A stretch of DNA of 35,850 nt from Bermanella sp047628755 (lineage in GTDB: Bacteria > Pseudomonadota > Gammaproteobacteria > Pseudomonadales > Oceanobacteraceae), in the NCBI GenBank assembly GCA_047628755.1, contig JBLHVV010000021.1, positions 1 to 35,850 on the forward strand, read 5' to 3'. The notes under the pieces are model-generated. The model was given only the letters and a program-made list of their open reading frames with translations, had not been told where the DNA came from and did no database searches. The translations under genes and the position numbers were made by a program. Below are positions 1 through 8,313 of the stretch, piece by piece (position 1 is the stretch's first letter; each line of letters begins with the position of its first letter).

Positions 1-149
1 GAGTGGCATGCTGAGTAATGCAGATTGCATAAAAAAACCGCTGACGGTCATCAGCGGTTCTTTTTAGCTGTTTAAGAAATTACTTCTTCTTTTTAGCAGC
101 CTGACGTTCTTTCTCTTCTGCAATTACGTTCTCTGCAACTGATGTTAGA
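1..149 (-). repeat. Degenerate extra copy of the fusA2 3' end plus terminator
   Basis: This segment repeats bases 150 onward with an offset of 149 bp. Positions 1-127 and 150-276 read the same, and the match decays after that. On the minus strand it holds the terminator hairpin (about 31-58) and the last roughly 20 codons of an EF-G gene, ending SVAENVIAEEKERQAAKKKK and a stop; the intact gene has SVAEKV. There is no start codon or SD in that frame, so it is a gene fragment and not a gene. The first 20 bases of the window look like the edge of a further unit, so the array may continue to the left. Confidence 0.8.
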
Positions 150-177
150 GAGTGGCATGCTGAGTAATGCAGATTGC

Positions 178-212
178 ATAAAAAAACCGCTGACGGTCAT
201 CAGCGGTTCTTT
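178..212 (-). terminator. Rho-independent terminator of fusA2
   Basis: On the plus strand a run of A is followed by ACCGCTGA, a short loop and TCAGCGGT. Read on the minus strand this is a GC-rich hairpin followed by a T run, placed just after the fusA2 stop codon. The same hairpin recurs at about 29-63 in the duplicated copy. Confidence 0.8.
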
Positions 213-228
213 TTAGCTGTTTAAGAAA

Positions 229-2322
229 TTACTTCTTCTTTTTAGCAGCCTGACGTTCTTTCTCTTCTGCAATTACTTTCTCTGCAACAGAGTTAGGGCA
301 TGCTGAGTAATGAGAGAATTCCATCGAGAACTGACCACGACCAGAAGTCATAGTACGAAGTGAGCCGATGTAACCAAACATTTCAGATAAAGGTACGTCT
401 GCTTTAATTCGAACACCTGAACCAGATGCATCTTGCCCACCGATAATACCACGACGACGGTTAAGGTCACCGATTACATCACCAACGTGGTCATCTGGAG
501 TGAATACGTCAACTTTCATGATAGGCTCAAGAAGTTGTGCACCTGCTTTAGGGATAGACTGACGGAACGCGCCACGTGCGGCTAATTCAAAGGCTACTGC
601 AGAGGAGTCAACTGCGTGGTAACCACCGTCATATACTTCGATTTCAACGTCTAGTACTGGAAAGCCAGCTAGAACACCGTTGGTCATCATGCCTTTAAAG
701 CCTTTCTCGATGGCCGGTAGGAATTCTTTAGGCACGTTACCACCCACAACAGATGAAGTGAAAGTGAAGTCAGAACCTTGCTCGCCTGGTTTGATGCGGT
801 AATCAATTTTACCGTATTGGCCAGAACCACCCGATTGTTTCTTATGGGTGTAAGAATCTTCAATCGATTGAGTAATGGTCTCACGGTAAGATACTTGCGG
901 CTCGCCTACTTCTAGATCAACGCCGTATGTACGACGTAAGATATCAACTTTGATGTCTAGGTGAAGTTCACCCATTCCGCGAAGGATGGTTTGACCTGTT
1001 TCGTCGTCAGTGTGTACCAAAAAGGTAGGATCTTCTGCAACCATTTTACCGATAGCAACGCCCATTTTTTCAGAACCGCCTTTATCTTTAGGTGTCACAG
1101 AGATAGAGATTACTGGCTCTGGGAATACCATGGCTTCAAGTGTACATTCATTTTTAGGATCACAAAGCGTGTGACCAGTTTGAACGTTTTTCATGCCTAC
1201 AATCGCGATGATGTCACCAGCTTGAGCAGAGTCTAATTCTTTACGGTCGTCAGCTTCCATTTCACACATACGGCCAACACGCTCTGTCTTACCAGTAAAC
1301 GAGTTAAGAATAGTATCGCCTTTTTTCAACTTACCAGAGTAAACACGAACGAAGGTTAGCGCGCCAAAACGGTCATCCATTATTTTAAAAGCAAGAGCAC
1401 GGAAGGGCTCATCAACTGATACGGTGGCAACTTCACCCGTAGCATCACCAAATTCATCAGTCAAAGGCTGAGGAATAACTTCGTCTGGTGCTGGAAGATA
1501 ATCAACAACAGCATCAAGAATTAACTGTATGCCTTTGTTCTTAAACGCCGAACCACAGTAAGTAGGGAAGAACGTTAGTTCACGTGTACCCTTGCGGATA
1601 CAGGCTTTGATTTGTTCCATAGTTGGCATTTCGCCTTCCATGTATTCCATCATTATATCGTCGTCTACTTCTACCGCTGTTTCAACTAATTGATCGTAGT
1701 ACATGTCTACGTCGTCAACCATGTCTGCAGGAACATCTTCTATGACAAAATTTTCAGGTTCGCCAGAGTCATCCCAGATGTAAGCTTTCTTAGATAAAAT
1801 GTCTACAACACCCACGAAGTCATCTTCAGTACCGATTGGAAGTGTCATGATAAGTGGCTTAGCGCCCAGTACGTTTTCTACTTGATCTACAACTTTAAGG
1901 AAGTCGGCACCTAGACGATCTAATTTGTTTACAAAAATGATACGAGAAACACCCGACTCATCAGCATAACGCCAGTTTGTTTCTGACTGAGGCTCAACAC
2001 CACCCGAACCACAGAATACGCCGATGCCGCCATCTAATACTTTCAGGGAACGATATACTTCTACAGTGAAGTCAACGTGTCCAGGAGTATCGATGATGTT
2101 CATGCGATGATCATCCCAGAAAGTCGTAATTGCCGCTGACTGAATGGTTATACCGCGCTCAGCTTCCTGTTCCATGAAATCGGTAGTTGATTCACCATCG
2201 TGAACCTCGCCTGTTTTATGGATTTTACCAGTCAACTTCAGGATACGCTCTGTAGTGGTGGTTTTACCGGCATCAACGTGGGCGAAGATACCTATGTTTC
2301 TGTATTTTGATAGATCAGTCAT
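229..2322 (-). CDS. fusA2: Elongation factor G, EF-G 2 type paralogue
   Basis: This 697-residue translational GTPase is full length for EF-G. It shows G1 AHVDAGKT (14-21), G2 RGIT (56-59), G3 DTPGH (78-82) and G4 NKLD (132-135), followed by domains II-V. EF-G moves tRNA and mRNA through the ribosome and, with RRF, recycles ribosomes. The N-terminus MTDLSKYRNIGIFAHVDAGK and the NKLDRLGADF stretch resemble the second EF-G of Vibrio and Shewanella rather than the str-operon copy, and no rpsG or tuf is adjacent. I chose the ATG at 2322 because it begins the conserved N-terminus; the frame stays open 23 more codons upstream without homology. The C-terminus is a lysine run. The division of labour with a presumed second EF-G elsewhere cannot be seen here. 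Confidence 0.93.
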   Translation of the reverse strand: MTDLSKYRNIGIFAHVDAGKTTTTERILKLTGKIHKTGEVHDGESTTDFMEQEAERGITIQSAAITTFWDDHRMNIIDTPGHVDFTVEVYRSLKVLDGGIGVFCGSGGVEPQSETNWRYADESGVSRIIFVNKLDRLGADFLKVVDQVENVLGAKPLIMTLPIGTEDDFVGVVDILSKKAYIWDDSGEPENFVIEDVPADMVDDVDMYYDQLVETAVEVDDDIMMEYMEGEMPTMEQIKACIRKGTRELTFFPTYCGSAFKNKGIQLILDAVVDYLPAPDEVIPQPLTDEFGDATGEVATVSVDEPFRALAFKIMDDRFGALTFVRVYSGKLKKGDTILNSFTGKTERVGRMCEMEADDRKELDSAQAGDIIAIVGMKNVQTGHTLCDPKNECTLEAMVFPEPVISISVTPKDKGGSEKMGVAIGKMVAEDPTFLVHTDDETGQTILRGMGELHLDIKVDILRRTYGVDLEVGEPQVSYRETITQSIEDSYTHKKQSGGSGQYGKIDYRIKPGEQGSDFTFTSSVVGGNVPKEFLPAIEKGFKGMMTNGVLAGFPVLDVEIEVYDGGYHAVDSSAVAFELAARGAFRQSIPKAGAQLLEPIMKVDVFTPDDHVGDVIGDLNRRRGIIGGQDASGSGVRIKADVPLSEMFGYIGSLRTMTSGRGQFSMEFSHYSACPNSVAEKVIAEEKERQAAKKKK

Positions 2323-2671
2323 AAGTTGCTCAAAACTAGCGGAAATAATTTGGTGCCAGATTTTAAATGCTTTAGCGCCATTAATGAACAAAAATATTGC
2401 TCAATCTAGAAATTAACGGCGAAAATGAGCATTTATCACAGAAAACACCCCATTAGTTGAGATAAGCAACTAAGATTATTGAATATCGAATGACTGTTAT
2501 AGCCATTTAGTCTAGGCAGCCTAAAAATCAGTACAAATTTAGATTGTTTGTTATTGGCGTAAAGTGGCTTGTATGCGCTTTAATCAATTTGAGAGGGTTG
2601 TCACATTTAAAGTCCATGAATTAGATCAAAATGACCCTGTAGAATTTGTATTCAATTGAGATATAAAAGCC
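2323..2671. promoter_or_regulatory. Divergent intergenic region fusA2 / lipoprotein gene
   Basis: This gap of about 350 bp must hold promoters for both flanking genes. The best plus-strand candidate is a TAGAAT -10-like hexamer at 2640-2645, preceded by TG, about 27 bp before the lipoprotein start, with only a poor -35. I see no clear operator, RNA gene or further open frame. Confidence 0.3.
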
Positions 2672-4408
2672 ATGCTGTATTTGAAGCCCATATTATTACT
2701 GGTGCTAGGTTTGTCATTAGCAGCCTGCAAACCTAACTCTCCGCAAGAGAAAGCAGGGGTAAACAAAAGTGGTGTATTGAATCATGACTTCACCCTTAAT
2801 CAGAATGAATTTGATGCATTGACGGCTGATGATCAGTTTGTGGTTGCTAATAAAGTGTTATCCACCATGTATCGCGGCTTGCCAATGGATGAGTTTTTTG
2901 ATTTGCCGCAGGGTTTGACTAACCCTAAGGTTAAGTATGGTTCTTTTATTGAAGACTTACAGGGTAAGCTTGCGAACAAACTTTCCAGTACTGAATTAAT
3001 ACAGGCTAACAATCTTACCTTTGACAAGGATAATGAGTTTTCTAGCCCAGCTGCGTATGTGGGTTTGGATACCGATAATCACCCTCATCAACTTACTATG
3101 GCCAAGATACAGGGCTACCCGATCAGTAAAGACCAGCTAGCCCATTGGATGAGTTATTTTTTAGCCAATACAATTATGTTTTCTCCTGCCCGTGAGATGG
3201 AAAGCTCTAACAAGCAGGATATTGATAGGGTGCTGTCTTATTTAAAAGCGAATATTTATGCTGATGCATCCATTCGAGATACCATTCGAGGCTGGTTAAA
3301 TAGCCTCAGTCGCTGGCGCGTTTCGCGTTCCGCCGAGAACCATGCGTTAGAAATGTTCGAGTTATATTTAGGAATATTTAATGACACAGCTGAAGAGCAG
3401 CAAAACACCATTAACGGTGGAAAGGCATGTTCAGCTTGGCTCTTAACTGACAATGGAGATGATTATCAATTAAAGAAGGATCCTTATATTGATGAGGGAA
3501 TAGAGTCAGTAAAAGTGTTCGATAATTTTATTTCCACCTGTGCCGAGTTGTATGACTTAGTAGCTGGGCATCCGTTGGTGATCCCTCGTGTTACAGAGGT
3601 TATTGTTAATTACTTCTTAGACGGTTCTACTTCACAAGCTAAGCAGGCCTTAATTCAAAATATAGTAAATACCGGCCCGGTTACCTTTCAAGATATTTTC
3701 TTACCAATTATCTTCTCAGAAGAATTTCTGCTCAATTCAGTACGTCCAAAAACCTTTGAAGAAAACATGTTTGGATTTTTACATAGTATGAGCTGGAGCC
3801 CTCGGGCAGGTAGCGGAGAGACGGACCGATTCATGATGAATCGAATGCTCAATTCAGGTCGGTTTGATTCTGGGGCTGATATCGGAGTGCATAGAATGGG
3901 TTGGGCCTCTATGGAGAGTAAGATTGGGCGGACCCCATTCTTACCTATGGATTCATTGAGTTTTGCTACTTATCACAAAGCTATTCGTGAGTCGGTATTG
4001 CTAAATAATCGGGCGTTTGATGGTCGAAATCATCCTGAGCGCACAGACTTCACAGAAGCTGCTGAGCCTTCAGAGCCGCCGTTTACTATCGAAAATGGAG
4101 CTTTTTATATTGCAGGAACTGAGAACCTAAAGCCTGAGTTAGATGGCATTAGCGTGCACGATTTTATCGATCTGGTTTTTCTTAGCGCACTGGGCAGAAG
4201 AGCAACAAGTGAAGAAACAGAAGGCTTTAAGCAAGAAGGTACAACTAGAGACTATTTAAGGTTTTATGACGAAGCGCTGGAATTGCGGCGCAGCGGCGGC
4301 GGCGATGACGAAATTTACGAGTACTGGGTAGATGACTTTGCTGAAATCATGCTTGATTACATCTCTCGTCTACCTGAGTTTTATTATTACCGTTCAGTAG
4401 AAGGCTAG
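2672..4408 (+). CDS. Uncharacterised lipoprotein paired with a DUF1501 protein
   Basis: This 578-residue protein starts with a lipoprotein signal peptide: MLYLK, a hydrophobic core and the lipobox LAAC with the cysteine at about residue 19. It is therefore probably a periplasm-facing lipoprotein. I cannot assign a family firmly. The C-terminal stretch DLVFLSALGRRATSEE (about 505-520) resembles a short motif found in proteins encoded beside DUF1501 genes (DUF1800- or DUF1553-like partners), but the rest does not match DUF1800 from memory. The stop lies 11 bp before the DUF1501 gene, so the two are almost certainly co-transcribed and may act together. Function is unknown. Confidence 0.75.
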   Translation: MLYLKPILLLVLGLSLAACKPNSPQEKAGVNKSGVLNHDFTLNQNEFDALTADDQFVVANKVLSTMYRGLPMDEFFDLPQGLTNPKVKYGSFIEDLQGKLANKLSSTELIQANNLTFDKDNEFSSPAAYVGLDTDNHPHQLTMAKIQGYPISKDQLAHWMSYFLANTIMFSPAREMESSNKQDIDRVLSYLKANIYADASIRDTIRGWLNSLSRWRVSRSAENHALEMFELYLGIFNDTAEEQQNTINGGKACSAWLLTDNGDDYQLKKDPYIDEGIESVKVFDNFISTCAELYDLVAGHPLVIPRVTEVIVNYFLDGSTSQAKQALIQNIVNTGPVTFQDIFLPIIFSEEFLLNSVRPKTFEENMFGFLHSMSWSPRAGSGETDRFMMNRMLNSGRFDSGADIGVHRMGWASMESKIGRTPFLPMDSLSFATYHKAIRESVLLNNRAFDGRNHPERTDFTEAAEPSEPPFTIENGAFYIAGTENLKPELDGISVHDFIDLVFLSALGRRATSEETEGFKQEGTTRDYLRFYDEALELRRSGGGDDEIYEYWVDDFAEIMLDYISRLPEFYYYRSVEG

Positions 4409-4419
4409 AGGCCAAAGAT

Positions 4420-5925
4420 ATGAAAAGAAGAAATTTTTTAAAGTTTGCCTCTTCTATGGCTGCAGCGAAAGCACTACCTGTAGGGCTAGGAATGAGTTTA
4501 ATGGCCCAGCGCGCTTATGCCGCCAGTCCAAACTATTCTGCAGTGAATATTGCGTTACCCCCGGTGATGCCGCAGATAATTAATATTTTTATGTACGGTG
4601 GCGCGTCCGAATTGGCTGGTAATTTATCCAATATGGTCGACATAAATACTAACTCCATGAACGATTATTCAGCGGGTAACGCCTTTGGTAGTGGGATTTT
4701 AACCTCAACTACTGAAGGAGGACAAATTACTGCGAATAATTTTTGGGCTAATGCGGGTGGCACCCACATGGAGGAAATGTTGGCAGCAGATGATATGGCG
4801 GTATATCGGACTATTTACAAGCAAAAAAGCCCAACTCGCTCTCATCGTGAAAGTATTTATATGTCCCATAAAGGCACCATTGATATTGAAAATGCACCGG
4901 GTATCGGTTCTCGCTTGGCGTTGATGATGATGGAAAATGCTAGCAGCTATGCGGGTGCGATTATGGCTGATGGATCTATTATGGGAAGTTTAGATAACCT
5001 CACACTTCCATTTGTATCGTTCGAAGGCGATTCACAAACATTTGCATTAGATCCATCAAATACCATACCCTTGTATCTAAGGGGGCTAACTATGGACGAT
5101 GAATTTAACAACCCATATAGTCGAGGTAGTCTTGGGGGTTCGGAAGATTCTATAAATACATTATTACAAACACGATTAGCTCAAATAGAGTCTTCAAGAA
5201 GTAAGTACAGTTCAGCCTGGAATGGCTTTGACAAGCGCGACGAGCTTGAAGGCCGCATGACAGAATTGTCTGAGCTGCTAGAGGGAACGGACGCGAATGG
5301 TAACTTATCAAGTGCTGCTTCTCTGGGTGTTACATACCCTAATACTAACTTTGGCCGCCAATTAGAGTCAGCAATCACTTTAGCTATCCATAATCCTCAA
5401 ACCTTGTATATGGCGGTTGGAACCCCAGGCTTAGGTGGTTGGGATGACCATAACAATGGCATTGATCGTTACCCCGATCGAATGGATCAATTGATGGAGG
5501 CAGTTAAAGCGGGTATGGCGCATATTAATGCATCTAATGGCGTATCTACTTTGTCGGGCAATACACGAAACAGTACAGATAATATTGTCATTAACGTAAT
5601 GGGTGATTTTGGTCGCCTAGTGAACCTAAATGGATCAGGTGGCTGGGATCATGCCAACAACCAAAACCTTTATACCTTTGGTGGTGCCGATGTAAGGCCA
5701 GCAAAAGAAACGGCGGCCATGGGCACGGTTGTGGGTAATACCGAACGTTCAGGTACCAGTAAAACAAATAATCAATATACAGTGCCAGCGACCGATAGTG
5801 CCACATGGGAACCTATGTCAGTGGCATCATCTATTTATGGTTATTTTGGTGCCACCAATCCTAACGTGATGACAGCCAGCCCGGACAATGAAGATGGTGA
5901 TGTTCGTTTAGAAGATAAACTGTAG
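4420..5925 (+). CDS. DUF1501 family protein with Tat signal
   Basis: This 501-residue protein begins MKRRNFLKFASSMAAAKA, matching the twin-arginine RRxFLK motif, and a probable signal-peptidase site follows AQRAYA near residue 35. It is thus predicted to be exported folded. Segments typical of DUF1501 (a family structurally related to sulfatases and alkaline phosphatases) are visible: INIFMYGGASE near the start, GGWDDHNN at about 341-348, and GDFGRLV followed by GGWDHANN at about 393-415. Metal-binding Asp/His residues probably sit in these. The substrate is unknown. It follows the lipoprotein gene by 11 bp and is followed by a bidirectional terminator. Confidence 0.82.
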   Translation: MKRRNFLKFASSMAAAKALPVGLGMSLMAQRAYAASPNYSAVNIALPPVMPQIINIFMYGGASELAGNLSNMVDINTNSMNDYSAGNAFGSGILTSTTEGGQITANNFWANAGGTHMEEMLAADDMAVYRTIYKQKSPTRSHRESIYMSHKGTIDIENAPGIGSRLALMMMENASSYAGAIMADGSIMGSLDNLTLPFVSFEGDSQTFALDPSNTIPLYLRGLTMDDEFNNPYSRGSLGGSEDSINTLLQTRLAQIESSRSKYSSAWNGFDKRDELEGRMTELSELLEGTDANGNLSSAASLGVTYPNTNFGRQLESAITLAIHNPQTLYMAVGTPGLGGWDDHNNGIDRYPDRMDQLMEAVKAGMAHINASNGVSTLSGNTRNSTDNIVINVMGDFGRLVNLNGSGGWDHANNQNLYTFGGADVRPAKETAAMGTVVGNTERSGTSKTNNQYTVPATDSATWEPMSVASSIYGYFGATNPNVMTASPDNEDGDVRLEDKL

Positions 5926-5977
5926 GAGTTCACCCTTTCAGCGATTAGATGAACTGAGAACGATTAAGCGAACCCCC

Positions 5978-6020
5978 AAAAGCCCCTAGCCAAAAGATAT
6001 TATTGGCTAGGGGCTTTCTT
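5978..6020. terminator. Bidirectional terminator between convergent genes
   Basis: A perfect 15-bp inverted repeat, AAAGCCCCTAGCCAA at 5978-5992 and its complement at 6003-6017, encloses a 10-base loop. It sits between the stop of the DUF1501 gene (plus) and the stop of the DUF3570 gene (minus), with short T-rich flanks on either side, so it can serve both. Confidence 0.85.
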
Positions 6021-6050
6021 ATTGCTTACTAACTTTAGCTGGCGGTTCAA

Positions 6051-7334
6051 TTAGTTAAACGCCTTGCTAAAATCAAGTTGTACAAAGTAGGCGCCATCAT
6101 CATTGATTATTGCATCGGTATAATTCCGGTGATAGTAACCAATACGAGTATCGATAGAGGTGTTACTGCTGGTCTTGTAAATGTATTTTGTACCCAGTGT
6201 AGCTGTTTGCATCTCGCTTAGGCGAATGTCGGCAGAGGCATACTGAGGCAACGTGATATCGTCGAATACCGAGCCTGACTCCACTTCAATTGTTCGGGTA
6301 TAAAAGTTGGCAGCACTTTGATGGTATATTCTGGCAAACGGCTCAAGTACGTGCTTATTACTGAGTGGAAAGTTATATGTACCCTCAAAAGTATGAGAAT
6401 TTAGATCCCAGTCGTCTTGGTGATAGCGATAAGTGAGCCCTAAATGATGGCCGCTTGATGGCAATTCATGTTTGATTTTAGTGTATAGAATAACACGGGT
6501 TCTTACATCGGGCCGGTACTCTGAAACCTGAGTTAATTCCACGTCGTCTGCATCTGCGACACTGATGATTTTGTAGGGGTCGGTATGATAGCCAAGAGAT
6601 TCGCTAAACGTTAGGTTGAACATGGCCTGGGTGCGGCGGTTGATCACATAGGTTAAGCCGAATAAGGCATCTATTGAATGTTTGGTGCCTTGACCATATG
6701 TTTGCCCTCCGCCGACCTCAGATAATGGCTCTGGAGTAGTTTCGTCGCTCCTGCTGACTTTGTCGGTAGCCAGCCCAAGTGCTGCAGTGAGAGTGTAAGA
6801 CTTGTCTTCTGCATCCTTCTCAACCCCAAGGCTTCCCCCTAGAGCGGTGTAGTCACCTTCAACTGAAACATAGGTTCCTAATTTTGAGCGCCACAATCTA
6901 GCCCATTCGTGACCCCACTGAACGTCAAAAGAAAGCCTAGTATCATCAAATGCAACTTTGCCACCACTGCTCCCGGCACCTGAAACACCACCACCAGATA
7001 CCCCAGAGACAGATACTGTCTCTGAGTCTGGGAGTGCTCCAGAAGGAGTTGCACCACTGAGTGTGTCGAATACTAGTCCTAATTTAATCGTATCTTTATC
7101 ACTTAGGTTACCGCTGATCATGGCCATGTACGTATCAACAGTGACATAATCCGGCTCTTCATAATAAAGGTAGCCTACATCTAAATCCCAATTGCTATAA
7201 AGAGGAGCTTCTCCTTCTGCTTGGGCATGAGGCAGAGCTAGAAGTGAGCCAGCAGCTAAACTCAATTGACCAGTTATTCTCCTGAACGACCTGTCATGAC
7301 CACTTGTTTTGTTACTCGCATGCTTTGTATTCAT
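6051..7334 (-). CDS. DUF3570 family predicted outer-membrane beta-barrel
   Basis: This 427-residue protein has a signal peptide ending ALPHAQA near residue 39. The rest is rich in alternating aromatic/polar strands (for example LGLTYRYHQDDW and SIDTRIGYYHRNY), typical of a beta-barrel. The family match is DUF3570, judged from the mature N-terminus DLDVGYLYYEE and the DTLSGATPSGA segment. A Gly/Ser-rich insert (SVSGVSGGGVSGAGSSGG) lies near residues 107-125. I chose the ATG at 7334, one base after the stop of the upstream DUF4266 gene; the open frame upstream overlaps that gene and has no signal peptide in place. The tight spacing suggests translational coupling. Function is not established. 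Confidence 0.8.
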   Translation of the reverse strand: MNTKHASNKTSGHDRSFRRITGQLSLAAGSLLALPHAQAEGEAPLYSNWDLDVGYLYYEEPDYVTVDTYMAMISGNLSDKDTIKLGLVFDTLSGATPSGALPDSETVSVSGVSGGGVSGAGSSGGKVAFDDTRLSFDVQWGHEWARLWRSKLGTYVSVEGDYTALGGSLGVEKDAEDKSYTLTAALGLATDKVSRSDETTPEPLSEVGGGQTYGQGTKHSIDALFGLTYVINRRTQAMFNLTFSESLGYHTDPYKIISVADADDVELTQVSEYRPDVRTRVILYTKIKHELPSSGHHLGLTYRYHQDDWDLNSHTFEGTYNFPLSNKHVLEPFARIYHQSAANFYTRTIEVESGSVFDDITLPQYASADIRLSEMQTATLGTKYIYKTSSNTSIDTRIGYYHRNYTDAIINDDGAYFVQLDFSKAFN

Positions 7335-7335
7335 T

Positions 7336-7584
7336 TTAGTTACAACCACAGCCGCCACCTCCAACACTGGTACCACCCGTAGAGCCTTCCTTACTAAAAT
7401 AGATGTGATCGTTAACATAGCCATCGATCTGACTCCCCTCAAGAGACATTTCTTTTTTAGCTAAGAGCCCTTTCTGCCAAGGCTTAACTGTTTCAATTTT
7501 AGTCATTGGCTCGATGATGGAGCAGGCGGAAAGCAGCAGTGAAGCTAATACGGCTAGAGTGCATTTGAAGGCATGGCTGTGCAT
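7336..7584 (-). CDS. Small DUF4266 family lipoprotein with Gly/Cys-rich tail
   Basis: This 82-residue protein carries a lipoprotein signal with lipobox LSAC, the cysteine at about residue 21. A short conserved region follows (VKPWQKGLLAKKEM) and then a C-terminal GGTSVGGGGCGCN. These are hallmarks of DUF4266, a family usually encoded next to DUF3570. The CxC in the glycine-rich tail could bind metal or take part in thiol chemistry, but that is inference. The gene is directly upstream of the DUF3570 gene with a 1-bp gap. Family members are often near thioredoxin-like and ApbE genes, as I recall; none are present here. Confidence 0.8.
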   Translation of the reverse strand: MHSHAFKCTLAVLASLLLSACSIIEPMTKIETVKPWQKGLLAKKEMSLEGSQIDGYVNDHIYFSKEGSTGGTSVGGGGCGCN

Positions 7585-7638
7585 ATAGTAATCATCTCTA
7601 TCTAAGGCATTGAGTGAAATAGATTCAGTACTATATAA

Positions 7639-7659
7639 CTATAGATGATAATCGTTAGT
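7639..7659 (-). promoter_or_regulatory. Fur-box-like sequence upstream of DUF4266-DUF3570
   Basis: The plus-strand sequence ATGATAATCGTTA matches the central part of the Fur consensus GATAATGATAATCATTATC with one mismatch, but the outer arms are poor (about 12 of 19 overall). It lies about 60 bp upstream of the DUF4266 start, next to TATAGT/TATAGTA sequences that could be the -10 element. It is weak evidence for iron control. Confidence 0.3.
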
Positions 7660-7723
7660 GACTCGGTTCCCAAACAAACAAAAAAGGTAATTAAGCTTTG
7701 TACACTTAACATACAAATCATGC

Positions 7724-7755
7724 TTGACATTGTATTAAAATAGCCCTGTTTAATT
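7724..7755 (+). promoter_or_regulatory. Candidate promoter of the S10 operon
   Basis: A consensus -35 TTGACA is at 7724-7729. The best -10 by sequence is TTTAAT at 7750-7755, but with a long 20-bp spacer; at 17 bp the hexamer is the poor TGTTTA. The site is about 150 bp before rpsJ, leaving room for an mRNA leader. Confidence 0.4.
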
Positions 7756-7899
7756 TTTCAACAGTCGTCTTTCTAGGCCGCATATTTACTAGGCTTCAAG
7801 GAAATAATAGAGTTGACAGGTGGGGTAGATCACTTTATAATTCGCGTCCCTGTAAAAAGGGGTAAGCGGAATTATCTTTCATTTTCGGAGTTCTTGGTT

Positions 7900-8211
7900 A
7901 TGCAAAACCAGAAAATTCGTATCCGGCTGAAGGCCTTTGACCATCGCCTGATCGACCAGTCTACACAAGAAATTGTTGAGACAGCTAAACGCACTGGCGC
8001 TCAGGTTCGTGGTCCTATACCGCTGCCCACACGTAAAGAGCGTTTAACAATATTGGTTTCACCGCACGTCAACAAAGACGCGCGCGATCAATATGAGATT
8101 CGTACACACAAGCGCATGCTCGACATTGTCGAGCCTACTGAGAAAACAGTAGACGCGCTTATGAAGTTAGATCTAGCTGCGGGTGTTGAAGTTCAAATTA
8201 GCCTTGGTTAA
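7900..8211 (+). CDS. rpsJ: 30S ribosomal protein S10
   Basis: This 103-residue protein is the normal S10 length, starting MQNQKIRIRLKAFDHR and containing VSPHVNKDARDQYEIRTHKR. It assembles into the 30S head and also acts as NusE with NusB in antitermination. The ATG at 7900 has GGAG 9 bases upstream; an in-frame TTG 29 codons earlier adds no conserved sequence and is rejected. It is the first gene of the S10 operon. The gene upstream is an unrelated divergent lipoprotein gene rather than tuf. An unusual 102-bp gap with a hairpin follows. Confidence 0.97.
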   Translation: MQNQKIRIRLKAFDHRLIDQSTQEIVETAKRTGAQVRGPIPLPTRKERLTILVSPHVNKDARDQYEIRTHKRMLDIVEPTEKTVDALMKLDLAAGVEVQISLG

Positions 8212-8235
8212 TTTGTATTAAAAACTTTAAACACG

Positions 8236-8267
8236 CGCACTGATCTGGCATCAGTGTAACGCTTTTT
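8236..8267 (+). terminator. Attenuator-like hairpin between rpsJ and rplC
   Basis: CACTGAT at 8238-8244 pairs with ATCAGTG at 8250-8256 across the loop CTGGC. The flanking GCG and CGC can extend the stem past a small bulge, and TTTTT follows at 8263-8267. This is the layout of an intrinsic terminator, placed inside an operon, so partial termination or regulated read-through is the likely role. L4 is known to autoregulate the S10 operon by attenuation in E. coli, but there the signal lies in the leader before rpsJ. Confidence 0.5.
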
Positions 8268-8313
8268 GGGCGGCCATAGTGGGTATTCAGCCCCGTACAC
8301 AAGAGGTATTAAC

